Source: Clostridiaceae bacterium (GTDB lineage Bacteria > Bacillota > Clostridia > DSM-8532). Taken from it: a stretch of DNA of 64,000 bases. Location of the stretch: positions 35,855 to 99,854 of the forward strand of contig JAAYMA010000054.1 in NCBI GenBank assembly GCA_012521615.1, given 5' to 3'. The notes beneath the pieces were generated by a model. The model was given only the letters and a program-made list of their open reading frames with translations. It did not search any database and had not been told where the DNA came from. A program made the position numbers and the translations under genes. Positions within the stretch are counted from its first letter, which is position 1. Each line of letters opens with the position of its first letter. Shown here piece after piece: positions 1 to 7,836 of this stretch.

Positions 1-1
1 A

Positions 2-28
2 ATTCTCTACCCGGATTTATTTGAATAG
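2..28 (+). CDS. C-terminal tail of an ABC-transporter substrate-binding protein (partial)
   Basis: The frame entering the window at base 2 reads ILYPDLFE and then TAG. This matches the usual ending of FepB/BtuF-like metal-chelate binding proteins, which close on a (H/Y)PxLF motif. It is followed, with a one-base gap, by the start of an FecCD permease, the order expected for an iron/cobalamin uptake operon. Only eight residues are visible, so the family call rests on this motif and on the context. Confidence 0.5.
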   Translation: MLYPDLFE

Positions 29-29
29 G

Positions 30-1064
30 ATGGAAGCTCATAATAAGTCCCTTTATATATATAAAAACAGAAAAAGCTATAACGTTACCGTTATAGCTTT
101 TCTGACAATATTGTTGGTCTTTGTGATTTTTTTGAGCATCAGCTTTGGTTCAACAAAAATATCATTACCAGCCATTTTTTCCGCACTTAAAGAAAGGGAT
201 ACTGCTTCAAAAATATACCGGATTATAAACTACGTAAGAATACCAAGAACACTGGCCGCTGTCCTTGCAGGCTCTGCTTTATCGATATCGGGTGTGATAC
301 TTCAGTCAGTCCTTAATAATTCACTTGCAGGTCCCAGCATAATTGGTGTAAATTCGGGGGCGGGTCTGTTTGCAGTATTGATTGCGGCTTTCTTGCCAGG
401 AAGCATATACTATACGACCATTGGTGCTTTTCTAGGTGCAATTCTGTCAGTTCTCCTAGTGTATTTTATAGCCAGAAAGACCGGTGCCTCAAGAATGGCA
501 ATTGTTCTTTCGGGTGTTGCTGTATCAAGCTTTATAGGAGCAATGACTGATACAGTAATTACTTTGAAACCTGATGCTGTCATGGACAGAACAGCATTTA
601 TAATAGGGGGTTTTTCCGGAGTAACACTGGATCAGATGAGTCTTGCCGGATTTTGTATTATAGTAGCTTTTGCTCTGTCATTAATTCTGAGCTATGATAT
701 GAATATTCTGGCGCTTGGCGATGAAAGTGCTAAATCTTTAGGTTTAAATGTAGGAAGAATCCGTTTTCTTTATTTAATACTTGCCGCTGTGCTGGCGGGA
801 AGTGCAATAAGCTTTGCAGGTTTACTGGGATTTATCGGACTTATTGTTCCTCATGTATCAAGGCTTTTAGTAGGATATGACAACAGAATCCTGCTTCCGG
901 TATCTGCATTGTTGGGAAGTACATTTACATTGTTCTGTGATTTATTGGCCAGGGTGATTTTTGCACCTTATGAAATACCGGTCGGGATTATCATGTCTTT
1001 TCTTGGAGGTCCTTTCTTCATCTGGTTGTTACTAAGACGAAAAAGAGGTCAGCTTTATGATTAG
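30..1064 (+). CDS. FecCD-type ABC transporter permease (iron-siderophore/heme/cobalamin uptake)
   Basis: Inner-membrane permease of about 344 residues with the hydrophobic pattern of the FecCD/BtuC family (usually 320-350 aa, about ten helices). Family hallmarks seen: RIPRTLAAVLAGSALSISG near residue 70 (helix 2 region), the SLGLNVGRIRF coupling stretch near residue 235 and GFIGLIVPHVSRLL near residue 270, which contacts the ATPase. I prefer ATG at 30, right after the stop of the binding-protein tail; a TTG at 21 in the same frame is possible. The downstream ATPase starts 8 bases before this gene ends, so the two are translationally coupled. The substrate cannot be told from sequence: ferric siderophore, heme or cobalamin are all possible. 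Confidence 0.9.
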   Translation: MEAHNKSLYIYKNRKSYNVTVIAFLTILLVFVIFLSISFGSTKISLPAIFSALKERDTASKIYRIINYVRIPRTLAAVLAGSALSISGVILQSVLNNSLAGPSIIGVNSGAGLFAVLIAAFLPGSIYYTTIGAFLGAILSVLLVYFIARKTGASRMAIVLSGVAVSSFIGAMTDTVITLKPDAVMDRTAFIIGGFSGVTLDQMSLAGFCIIVAFALSLILSYDMNILALGDESAKSLGLNVGRIRFLYLILAAVLAGSAISFAGLLGFIGLIVPHVSRLLVGYDNRILLPVSALLGSTFTLFCDLLARVIFAPYEIPVGIIMSFLGGPFFIWLLLRRKRGQLYD

Positions 1065-1824
1065 ATTAATCAATGTAACTGCAGGCTATGATAAAGTTGA
1101 GATTATAAAAAATATAGATTTATTCTTTGAGGAAGGCACTATAACAACTATTATAGGCAAAAACGGGTGTGGCAAGACTACTTTGCTCAAAACAGCATCA
1201 AACTTGCTTAAACCTTTCAGCGGTCAAATTACTATAAAAGGCAAAAATATTTCGCACATACCAAATAAGGAGCTTGCAAAAAAGTTATCGTTTTTGCCCC
1301 AGCTCAGATCGGTACCCAATATAACAGTATATAATCTGGTTATGCATGGCAGATATCCGTACCTGGGCTTTACCCGTACTCCACAGAAAAGAGACAGGCA
1401 AATAGTGGAGGAAGCTATTGAAAGTATGAATCTGGACGGATATATCCATAAAAATATACAGGAACTTTCGGGAGGACAGCGGCAAAAGGTTTACCTTGCC
1501 ATGACTTTGGCCCAGAATACAGATATTATTTTTTTGGATGAGCCAACTACATATCTGGATATAAATCATCAGCTTGAGATTTTGGAAATAATAAAAAAGC
1601 TGAAGCATATGGGAAAAACAATTGTTATGGTGCTTCATGACCTGAACAATGCACTTTCATATTCGGATAAAATCTGTTTAATGGAGAATGGAAGAATTGC
1701 CATATACGATATGCCACAAGCTGTGTTTGAAAGCAGAGAGATTGACAGAATTTTTAACATTTCATCTACACAGGTGGAAGCAGGAGATGAAGGCGTAAAA
1801 CAATATCTGTTCTGCCTAAAATAA
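1057..1824 (+). CDS. ABC transporter ATP-binding protein, FepC/BtuD family
   Basis: Cytoplasmic ATPase of 255 residues energising the preceding FecCD permease. Walker A GKNGCGKTT (about residues 34-42), Q-loop near LPQL, signature LSGGQRQ (about 138-144), Walker B IIFLDEPT (about 157-164) and switch His in VLHDLN are all present, so the enzyme should be active. The start overlaps the permease by 8 bases. The length is normal for FepC-type ATPases. No terminator with a clear T-run follows immediately; the next 290 bases carry hairpins (see separate entry). Confidence 0.93.
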   Translation: MIRLINVTAGYDKVEIIKNIDLFFEEGTITTIIGKNGCGKTTLLKTASNLLKPFSGQITIKGKNISHIPNKELAKKLSFLPQLRSVPNITVYNLVMHGRYPYLGFTRTPQKRDRQIVEEAIESMNLDGYIHKNIQELSGGQRQKVYLAMTLAQNTDIIFLDEPTTYLDINHQLEILEIIKKLKHMGKTIVMVLHDLNNALSYSDKICLMENGRIAIYDMPQAVFESREIDRIFNISSTQVEAGDEGVKQYLFCLK

Positions 1825-1948
1825 AAAAAGAGATATGTATAAGACCGAGGCAGATTTTCAGTATCACGGTTTATATGTGAATGCAGGGTTCTCCGTTCCG
1901 AACAGCCCATAAGTACTAAAGTCATAATGATCAATTACAGCAAAATGA

Positions 1949-2013
1949 GGACATGGCTCGATAAAATTTGCCATGTCCCCGACATCGGGTCCGCCCTCTG
2001 TAGCCCGGCGGAC
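1949..2013. repeat. Two adjacent perfect inverted repeats between convergent genes
   Basis: The first hairpin is a perfect 9-bp stem, GGACATGGC (1949-1957) with GCCATGTCC (1970-1978), around a 12-base loop. Eleven bases later comes a perfect 7-bp stem, GTCCGCC (1989-1995) with GGCGGAC (2007-2013). They lie in the 290-base gap between the convergent ABC ATPase gene and the yeiH remnant, and are more GC-rich than the surroundings. Neither has a clear T-run, so a plain intrinsic terminator is not obvious. They may be a transcription-end structure or part of a dispersed repeat. Confidence 0.6.
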
Positions 2014-2114
2014 TTATTCCAAATACTATACTTGAGCAGTATTCCCTTTGAAACATTTGGGTTCTTCAGGAGAAGCCTTACGTCCTCTCTGATGTTTAAT
2101 CATATATTTGCGTC

Positions 2115-3206
2115 TTATCCTATAAAGGAAGCGAAAATTAAAACAAACAGAAAAGATGAGGCAAAAACTGCAAGCCAGGTACAGCCGCCGAGTATAACAG
2201 GCTTAACACCTTTTGTAACCAGATCCTTGAAATTAATTTTAAAACCGACACCGGCCAAAGCAGTGGTGTTTAAAAATTTATAGCCTTTACTGAAAAAGGT
2301 TGATGCACCACTGATATTCTGGAAGACTCCCACGGTGTTCAGGATTGCCATAAAAATAAATACAAGTATAAACTTTGGAAATACTTTAATTACTGTTTGA
2401 CCAACAGATAATTTTTCAGAAGTATCTTGACTGGTGGATGTTGCCTTATTATCTGACGTATCATTCATTTTTGTTTCTTTTCTAAATGTAATTATTGTAA
2501 AAACTACTGCTACCGCAATAAGCATTGTTATCCTGGTAAGTTTTACTGTTATGGCAAGGTTTATATCAAGATTATTTAAAACATTATATGTAGCTTCTGC
2601 TGCGGCAACGCTGGATGTATCATTAATAGCGGTACCGGCAAGGAAACCAAATTGATTTGGCGTCAATCCGAGTGAAGTCGCCAAATATGGATAGGAGAGA
2701 GCTGCAAGTATGTCAAATAAGAAAATTGCTGTCATGGCATAAGCAATTTCTATCTCTTTTGCTTTGATTATAGATGCCAGGGTTGCAATAGCTGTGCCAC
2801 CACAAATAGATGTACCAGCGCCTACCAATGTGCTGGTGTTGGCTGATACCTGCAGTTTTCTTCCTATAAGATAAGCAACACTAAAGGCTAATATAATATT
2901 GAAAATAATAAGGGGAAGAGCTTTTCCGCCATAACCCAGGATTTCCTTAAAATTAAGCGTGGCACCTGCCATTATAATACCGAGATTTAAGAATTTTTTT
3001 CTACAAAAGTGGTACCGCTTTTGAAATCCTTATCTAAATCAGGCAGCAAATTTACAATAGCAACTTATAAACATGCCTATCATGGGAGCTCCGACAAATT
3101 CCTGCAATTTACCAAGACAGGTTGCTGTTATTGCGATAACTATACATACAGGAACAGCAGAGTATTTTTTCAGGTTAAGGCTCAAAAATGATTTTGCATC
3201 TGACAT
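2115..3206 (-). pseudogene. yeiH: YeiH/UPF0324-family putative sulfate/sulfite exporter, broken by two compensating frameshifts
   Basis: Multi-pass membrane protein of the YeiH (UPF0324, PSE) family, a putative sulfate/sulfite permease. The N-terminal part (start ATG at 3206, behind a GAAAGGGA Shine-Dalgarno) reads MSDAKSFLSL and runs to GAPMIGMFIS. The body from LNLGIIMAGATL onward (2115-2990) is a long open frame ending in FASFIG. Both parts are in the same frame but are separated by in-frame TGA and TAA. The missing link (NLLPDLDKDFKSGTTF) is readable one frame over: an extra base near 3043 (AGTT, expected AGT) and a missing A in the run at 2994-3000 restore a continuous family sequence. 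This is either a genuine pseudogene or two base-calling errors, one of them in a homopolymer. It sits beside sulfite/polysulfide genes and a LysR gene, as yeiH/yeiE do in enterobacteria. Confidence 0.8.
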
Positions 3207-3240
3207 AATAAATCCCTTTCTTAATGTAATATTCAATAGC

Positions 3241-3306
3241 TTGTTAATAAAATAACAAAGATTGTGAAAAATAAAAAACTTAAAAAGTTTGTTAATTCTG
3301 TAACAA
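3241..3306. promoter_or_regulatory. Two Rex-like operators upstream of yeiH
   Basis: Two 18-bp near-palindromes, TTGTTAA-TAAA-ATAACAA (3241-3258) and TTGTTAA-TTCT-GTAACAA (3289-3306), each match 13 of 14 defined positions of the clostridial Rex consensus TTGTTAA-N4-TTAACAA. Their centres are 48 bp apart. They lie 35-100 bases upstream of the yeiH start, where its promoter must be. This suggests NADH/NAD+-responsive repression. The site identification is by consensus only. Confidence 0.6.
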
Positions 3307-3336
3307 ATATCTTCAAATAAAAAATAAATTTTAAAG

Positions 3337-3369
3337 TCCGGAAAAAAGCTTTACAGACTTTCTTCCGGA
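3337..3369 (-). terminator. Hairpin terminator candidate after the sulfite reductase operon
   Basis: On the minus strand a 12-bp stem, TCCGGAAGAAAG with CTTTTTTCCGGA (one G-U pair), encloses a 9-base loop about 30 bases after the stop of the sulfite reductase-like gene. The tail after the stem is only moderately T-rich, so termination efficiency is uncertain. Confidence 0.6.
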
Positions 3370-3399
3370 GCATTTATAAATCAGCAGGTATTAAACAGA

Positions 3400-4353
3400 T
3401 TAACAAGTAGCGCCGCCTGTGAGATGAAGCTGTGCTTCCAGGATTTCCTGTTTTCTGCTCAATATATCATCTGACAACAGCTGAGCTTCTACATTATCAA
3501 AGCCAAGTCTTTCGATGGTTTGAGCAAAGCGTTCACCAGTTTTGCCTTGTTCTCTGTATAAAAGAATGGCCTTTTCTACTACGCTCATAACTTCTTCTTC
3601 GCTGGTAAAGATTTTGTTTAGAGGTATTCCGCGGTTGACGCGTTTGCCCCACATTCCGCCGATTGCTACCTTATAGCCTGTCTGGCCGTCTTCGATAGCA
3701 TCAAAATGACATTTACCAATGCATCGTCCACAGTTGTTGCAGCTTTCTGTATCAATTTTAAGAACACCATCTTCCGAATAAGCCGCACCTATTGGACAAG
3801 CTTCTTCTACTGAACATTTTTTGCATCCCATACACAGGTCTTCATCGTAATTAGGAATATTTTGACCTATAATTCCCAGGTCATTCAAATCCGGTTTGAT
3901 ACAGTTGTTGGGACAGCCTCCAATACCAATTTTGAATTTGTGGGGAAGCTTTACATCGGCATATCCGTTGTAGAATTCTTCATGTATTTTCTCTGATAAA
4001 CCAAATGTGTCAATCAGACCATACTGACAGGTAGTACCTTTGCAGCATACAATAGGACGTACCTTTGAGCCGGTACCGCCGGTCACGAGCCCTTCCTTAG
4101 CGATGTAGGCTCTGAAGTCCTCAATCTTGTCATAAGGAATTCCCTGAACTTCTATTGTCAATCTGGAAGTAAAGGTTATATTACCATTTCCATAAAGTTC
4201 TGCTGCTTCTGATAAACATTTATTTTGCGCAGCTGTAATTTTTCCGTTGACAGTAATTATTCTTCCTGAAAAATTATCAGTACCTTTATTGCGCAGAAAA
4301 CCCAGTGCTTTTACTCTTTTTTCGTCTTCTGCTGTGACTTTTAAATTTGCCAT
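3400..4353 (-). CDS. Siroheme/4Fe-4S sulfite (or nitrite) reductase-like protein with two extra 4Fe-4S clusters, AsrC-like
   Basis: Cytoplasmic redox enzyme of 317 residues. The N-terminal nitrite/sulfite reductase ferredoxin-like half-domain is followed by the siroheme/4Fe-4S cysteine set CCKGTTC and GGCPNNC, then two ferredoxin motifs, CMGCKKC...CP and CNNCGRCIGKC. This is the architecture of the small single-subunit sulfite reductases related to AsrC and DsrA/COG2221, which reduce sulfite to sulfide with ferredoxin electrons. Start ATG at 4353 is preceded by GGAGGATG. It lies 28 bases downstream of the CoA-disulfide reductase gene and is probably co-transcribed with it, placing it in sulfur metabolism; nitrite as substrate cannot be excluded. 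Confidence 0.8.
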   Translation of the reverse strand: MANLKVTAEDEKRVKALGFLRNKGTDNFSGRIITVNGKITAAQNKCLSEAAELYGNGNITFTSRLTIEVQGIPYDKIEDFRAYIAKEGLVTGGTGSKVRPIVCCKGTTCQYGLIDTFGLSEKIHEEFYNGYADVKLPHKFKIGIGGCPNNCIKPDLNDLGIIGQNIPNYDEDLCMGCKKCSVEEACPIGAAYSEDGVLKIDTESCNNCGRCIGKCHFDAIEDGQTGYKVAIGGMWGKRVNRGIPLNKIFTSEEEVMSVVEKAILLYREQGKTGERFAQTIERLGFDNVEAQLLSDDILSRKQEILEAQLHLTGGATC

Positions 4354-4381
4354 GTTTCATCCTCCGATTTCTATAGTAAGT

Positions 4382-6007
4382 TTATATTTCTATTTCATTA
4401 AAGGTGGTGCCACCTTCAAGAACTAATGTATTGGTGTATCCGTAGTGTTTTAAGCGGTTTTGCAGCAAGTAGGCTCTTTTTCCTTTTGTACACACCAAAA
4501 GAAGCTTTTCATCTTTTGCCAGACCGGGAACTTCACCATTAACCTTTGTAAGATCCACATAGAAAGCTCCGTCGATGCTTGGTTCGATAGCGCTGTCTAT
4601 CAGTTTGTAATCTTTGGCTTTGCCGCTTGCATATTCAACAGGGGTTAAAGTTTCAAAATGACCGCTTATTTTGTTAAGCAATATGTTCACTGTATGTGAA
4701 AATGGATGAATTGCTGTTGAAAAAGGTGGGGCATAAGCCAAATCCATGTTTTCAATATCATGGAGGGTTGCACCCAGTGTCATTGCTGTAACAGCAATAT
4801 CGACCATTTTATCCACAGCACCTTTGCCAAGTACCTGCAGACCCAGTAATTTTTTTGTTTCTCTGTCAGCTATCATCTTGACAATAAAATTTGATGCTCC
4901 GGGATAATAATGGGCCTTATCATCGACAACTGCTGTTACACTTACGGGATTAAAGCCGGCTTTTTTGGCATCTGCTTCAGTTAAACCTGTACGTGCCGCA
5001 TTAAGCTCAGGAAGTTTAACAACAGCAGTACCCATAACACCCGAATACGGTATTTTAGCACCAGCAATATTTTTAGCGGCTACACGTCCTGCAATATTGG
5101 CAGTGGAGCCCATAGGAGACCAGGCAGGTTCTTTTGTAAGTTTGTTAATTACAGTGGCACAGTCTCCAACAGCATAGATATCTTTTATATTTGTTTCCAA
5201 AAACTCGTTTACCTTAATTGTTCTGTTGGGCATCATTTCAATGCCGGAATCCTTAAGAAAACCGGTATTGGCCCTGATACCTACCGAAAGTATAACTGCA
5301 TCGGTTTTGAATGCCCGTTTACTTGTCTGGATTTTCTCAACCTTTTCTTCGCCAAGAATAGCCTCGAGCTTTGTGTCTGTAAAGGTTACGATACCCTGAT
5401 CGGCCAGGTGGTTTTCCACATATCTGGCGAACTCTTCATCAAAGCCGGGCAGTATTTGACTTGCCATATCAATGACAGTAATTCTTATACCTTTTGATGC
5501 CAAATTTTCAGCAATCTCCAGACCTATGTATCCACCACCGACTACAACAGCACGCTTGATTTCGCCTGTTTCAACGGCATTTCGCAGAGTTTCTGCATCA
5601 TCCGGAGTTCTCATTACAAACACGTTTTTTAAATTAACCCCGTCGATTGGCGGTTTTATAGCGTCAGCACCAGTAGCTATGACCAGTTTGTCATAGTTAT
5701 ATTTTTTAGTTTCCTGTGTCCTTAAGTCCAGCGCTTCCACTGTTTTTTCTTCTGTATTTACTTTAGTTACTTCGATTTCGGTCTCTACTGAGACACCAGT
5801 CAGATTTGAAAACTTCTCTGGGGTATTGACAATTAGCTGGTTGCGTTCAGGAATTACATTACCGACATAGTATGGAAGTCCGCAACCTGCATAAGAAATA
5901 TCCCTGCTCTTTGTCAGGATGGTCACTTCATAGCTGCGATTTTCACGTTTAAGTTTAGCAGCAACCTTGGTTCCTGCAGCTACACCCCCGATTATGAGAA
6001 CTTTCAT
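4382..6007 (-). CDS. CoA-disulfide/polysulfide reductase with C-terminal rhodanese domain
   Basis: FAD- and NAD(P)H-dependent flavoprotein of about 541 residues. It has an N-terminal FAD site (IIGGVAAGTKVAAKL), the single redox cysteine in YAGCGLPYYVG (about residue 43) that defines CoA-disulfide reductases and NADH oxidases/peroxidases, a central NAD site (VVVGGGYIGLEIAENL, about residue 155), a dimerisation domain and a C-terminal rhodanese module whose active-loop cysteine is in LLLVCTKGKRAY. This domain order is that of the CoADR-Rhd/Npsr enzymes that reduce polysulfide or CoA persulfide. ATG at 6007 is preferred because GAGGTG lies 7 bases upstream; an in-frame GTG at 6016 overlaps that site. 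First gene of a probable two-gene operon with the sulfite reductase-like gene, divergent from a LysR gene. Confidence 0.88.
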   Translation of the reverse strand: MKVLIIGGVAAGTKVAAKLKRENRSYEVTILTKSRDISYAGCGLPYYVGNVIPERNQLIVNTPEKFSNLTGVSVETEIEVTKVNTEEKTVEALDLRTQETKKYNYDKLVIATGADAIKPPIDGVNLKNVFVMRTPDDAETLRNAVETGEIKRAVVVGGGYIGLEIAENLASKGIRITVIDMASQILPGFDEEFARYVENHLADQGIVTFTDTKLEAILGEEKVEKIQTSKRAFKTDAVILSVGIRANTGFLKDSGIEMMPNRTIKVNEFLETNIKDIYAVGDCATVINKLTKEPAWSPMGSTANIAGRVAAKNIAGAKIPYSGVMGTAVVKLPELNAARTGLTEADAKKAGFNPVSVTAVVDDKAHYYPGASNFIVKMIADRETKKLLGLQVLGKGAVDKMVDIAVTAMTLGATLHDIENMDLAYAPPFSTAIHPFSHTVNILLNKISGHFETLTPVEYASGKAKDYKLIDSAIEPSIDGAFYVDLTKVNGEVPGLAKDEKLLLVCTKGKRAYLLQNRLKHYGYTNTLVLEGGTTFNEIEI

Positions 6008-6071
6008 ATATTTCACCTCATTGTCTTAAATTTAACAACCTCTTATACTAAATATATCACTTGTTGAGTTA

Positions 6072-6117
6072 ATAATATAATGATATTATCTAATAAAAGT
6101 TATAGGTAAAACCTATA
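6072..6117. promoter_or_regulatory. LysR-type operator region with two palindromes between divergent genes
   Basis: TATAGGT-AAA-ACCTATA (6101-6117) is a perfect palindrome containing the classical ATA-N9-TAT LysR box. A second perfect 7-4-7 inverted repeat, ATAATAT-AATG-ATATTAT, lies at 6072-6089. Both sit in the 144-base gap between the reductase gene and the LysR gene, as expected for autoregulation plus control of the divergent operon. Confidence 0.65.
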
Positions 6118-6151
6118 CATCCAAATCACCTCAGAATGGAAGTGGGAAAAC

Positions 6152-7075
6152 ATGACCATAAGGCATTTAAGAATATTTATTGAAGTTGTTGACAGTGGAA
6201 AAATGAGTACTGCTGCAGAAAAGCTTTATATATCCCAACCCACAGTAAGCCAGGCAATCAGGGAACTTGAGGAACATTACGGGGTACTTTTGTTTGAACG
6301 GCTTTCAAGAAAATTATATATAACCCCAAAGGGCGAAAGGCTGCTTTCTTATGCCAGAAACGTGGTAAAGCAGTTTGATGATATGGAAGAAATGATGCTT
6401 AAAGGGAATTATGTAGAGAAAATAAGGATTGGTGCGACAAACACGGTGGGCAATTGTATCCTTGGCGATGTTATCAGGAGTTTTAAGGAGATTAATCCCC
6501 ATATTGAAGTATATTCATATGTGAACAATACAAAGGATGTAGAAGAAAAGCTTCTGAGATCAGAACTGGATATTGGTATTGTGGAAGGAAACGTAAAAAG
6601 CCAGGATTTGATTTCAATACCTGAAGTGAATGATTTTCTGGTACTTATCTGTGCTAAAGACCATCCTTTGGCAAAGAAGAAAACTGTTAAACTGAAAGAT
6701 CTTGAAAATGTGAAGTTTGCCATGAGGGAGCAGGGAAGCGGAACCAGAGAGCTGTTTGAAAGATATATGCTGGAGAATGGAATTCCAATCAAAATAGGAT
6801 TTGAGGCCAACAGTTCCGATATGATAAAAAAAGCGGTTATAAATAATCAATGCCTGGCAGTTATATCAATACGGCTTGTGGAAGAGGAAATTAAAGCCGG
6901 GAAAATTCATGTTATTCTGAATACAAATTCTGACTGGAACAGATATTTTAGTGTAGTGTATCATAAAAATAAGGTAATTACCAAAGAAATGCAAAATCTT
7001 ATTGAGATAGTAAAGAATTATAAATATGTGGACATTCTGCAAGGTGTTAATACAGGAAAATTAGCTGTTGGATAG
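6152..7075 (+). CDS. LysR family transcriptional regulator (CysL/YeiE-like position)
   Basis: Regulator of 307 residues. The N-terminal winged helix-turn-helix is typical (MSTAAEKLYISQPTVSQAI, residues about 19-37; SRKLYITPKGERLL follows), and the C-terminal LysR-substrate domain spans about 90-295. ATG at 6152 follows AAGTGGG at suitable spacing. It is divergent from the CoA-disulfide reductase/sulfite reductase operon and close to a yeiH remnant. In other bacteria CysL and YeiE are LysR proteins controlling sulfite reductase and yeiH, so sulfite or a related sulfur compound is the likely signal; that part is inference from context. Confidence 0.87.
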   Translation: MTIRHLRIFIEVVDSGKMSTAAEKLYISQPTVSQAIRELEEHYGVLLFERLSRKLYITPKGERLLSYARNVVKQFDDMEEMMLKGNYVEKIRIGATNTVGNCILGDVIRSFKEINPHIEVYSYVNNTKDVEEKLLRSELDIGIVEGNVKSQDLISIPEVNDFLVLICAKDHPLAKKKTVKLKDLENVKFAMREQGSGTRELFERYMLENGIPIKIGFEANSSDMIKKAVINNQCLAVISIRLVEEEIKAGKIHVILNTNSDWNRYFSVVYHKNKVITKEMQNLIEIVKNYKYVDILQGVNTGKLAVG

Positions 7076-7141
7076 CAAAATTTTAGCTCGTTTTGCAAGG
7101 GAAATTTCAAAAGCTTAAAGCATGGCATTAAATAATGATTG

Positions 7142-7169
7142 TTGACATATGTCATTAACCGGTTATAAT
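7142..7169 (+). promoter_or_regulatory. Sigma-A promoter of the UPF0251 gene
   Basis: Perfect TTGACA (7142-7147) and perfect TATAAT (7164-7169) are separated by 16 bases and lie 47 bases upstream of the UPF0251 start codon. This is one of the strongest vegetative promoter matches in the window. Confidence 0.75.
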
Positions 7170-7215
7170 TAAGTGTATAAAATATGTCGAAACCTTTTTT
7201 TGGGGTGATAAATTT

Positions 7216-7578
7216 ATGGCAAGACCGATGAAAAGGAGAAGGGTATGCTGCTTGCCTGAGAATAACAGCTTTGGGCCTCTTAATAAGTCTGTAGATCAAA
7301 ATAAACATGTAGTTATGACGGTTGATGAATATGAAACTATAAGACTTATAGATCTTGAAGACTTTACTCAGGAAGAATGCGCCAGACAAATGAAAGTTGC
7401 ACGTACTACCGTTCAGGGCATATATAACAGGGCGAGAAAAAAGTTGGCTGAAGTTCTGGTAAACGGCAAGGTATTGCTGATTGAAGGAGGAGAATACAGG
7501 CTTTGTGACGAAGCAGAAACCGGATGTGGACGGGGCTGTCACAGACACAGGTGCGGAAGATCGTTTAACTACTATTGA
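7216..7578 (+). CDS. UPF0251/DUF134 family DNA-binding protein
   Basis: Small protein of 120 residues beginning [14 protein letters not shown], the conserved opening of the DUF134 (UPF0251) family. The centre carries a helix-turn-helix of sigma-70 region 4 type ([12 protein letters not shown] followed by [19 protein letters not shown], residues about 37-75). The C-terminus is rich in Cys and His ([12 protein letters not shown]), suggesting a bound metal or Fe-S cluster. It has its own consensus promoter, a GGGGTGA ribosome site and its own terminator, so it is a monocistronic unit. Members often sit near redox or metal genes; whether it controls the siderophore operon downstream is not known. 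Confidence 0.85.
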   Translation: MARPMKRRRVCCLPENNSFGPLNKSVDQNKHVVMTVDEYETIRLIDLEDFTQEECARQMKVARTTVQGIYNRARKKLAEVLVNGKVLLIEGGEYRLCDEAETGCGRGCHRHRCGRSFNYY

Positions 7579-7607
7579 GATTATAAGGAGATATAAAGGA
7601 GAATTAG

Positions 7608-7648
7608 AATATTACTTATGGCAATAGCAGTGTAAGTAATATTTTTTT
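7608..7648 (+). terminator. Rho-independent terminator of the UPF0251 gene
   Basis: A perfect 11-bp stem, AATATTACTTA (7608-7618) with TAAGTAATATT (7633-7643), a 14-base loop and a T-run to 7648, starting 29 bases after the stop codon. Confidence 0.85.
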
Positions 7649-7692
7649 AAAAACTATTGACAAGGACATGCATATAATGGTATTTTACTTGA

Positions 7693-7767
7693 TAGTTAGT
7701 TGTGGCTAACTTTATAAGTCAGCGGCAACTAACTATATTTATACGATAAGAGTTAACTCAAGTTAAC
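7693..7767. promoter_or_regulatory. Putative metal-responsive operator region of the siderophore operon
   Basis: Three overlapping symmetries precede the siderophore genes. TAGTTAGTTG (7693-7702) pairs perfectly with CAACTAACTA (7726-7735). Inside the left arm, 7696-7714 matches 14 of 19 positions of the DtxR/IdeR consensus TTAGGTTAGGCTAACCTAA. A second perfect palindrome, GTTAACT-CA-AGTTAAC, lies at 7752-7767. A TTGACA at 7657-7662 could be the -35 of a promoter that these sites overlap or follow. Iron-dependent repression by a DtxR-family protein is an inference. Confidence 0.5.
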
Positions 7768-7836
7768 AAATGAAATAACTATAACTTTATACTGCTTACA
7801 GAAAAGGTTATGAAAAATTCGATCAGGAGAACAGTA

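Noticed and set aside
1927..2283. 118-codon plus-strand frame before and over the yeiH gene
   Set aside because: Antisense to the yeiH coding sequence in its second half, with no ribosome site; the first part covers the hairpins.
7018..7548. 176-codon minus-strand frame
   Set aside because: Antisense to the UPF0251 gene and its consensus promoter; no family resemblance.
7673..7678. TATAAT 10 bases after a TTGACA (7657-7662) as a promoter pair
   Set aside because: The spacer is only 10 bases, too short for sigma-A; the -35 may pair with TATTTT at 7681 instead.
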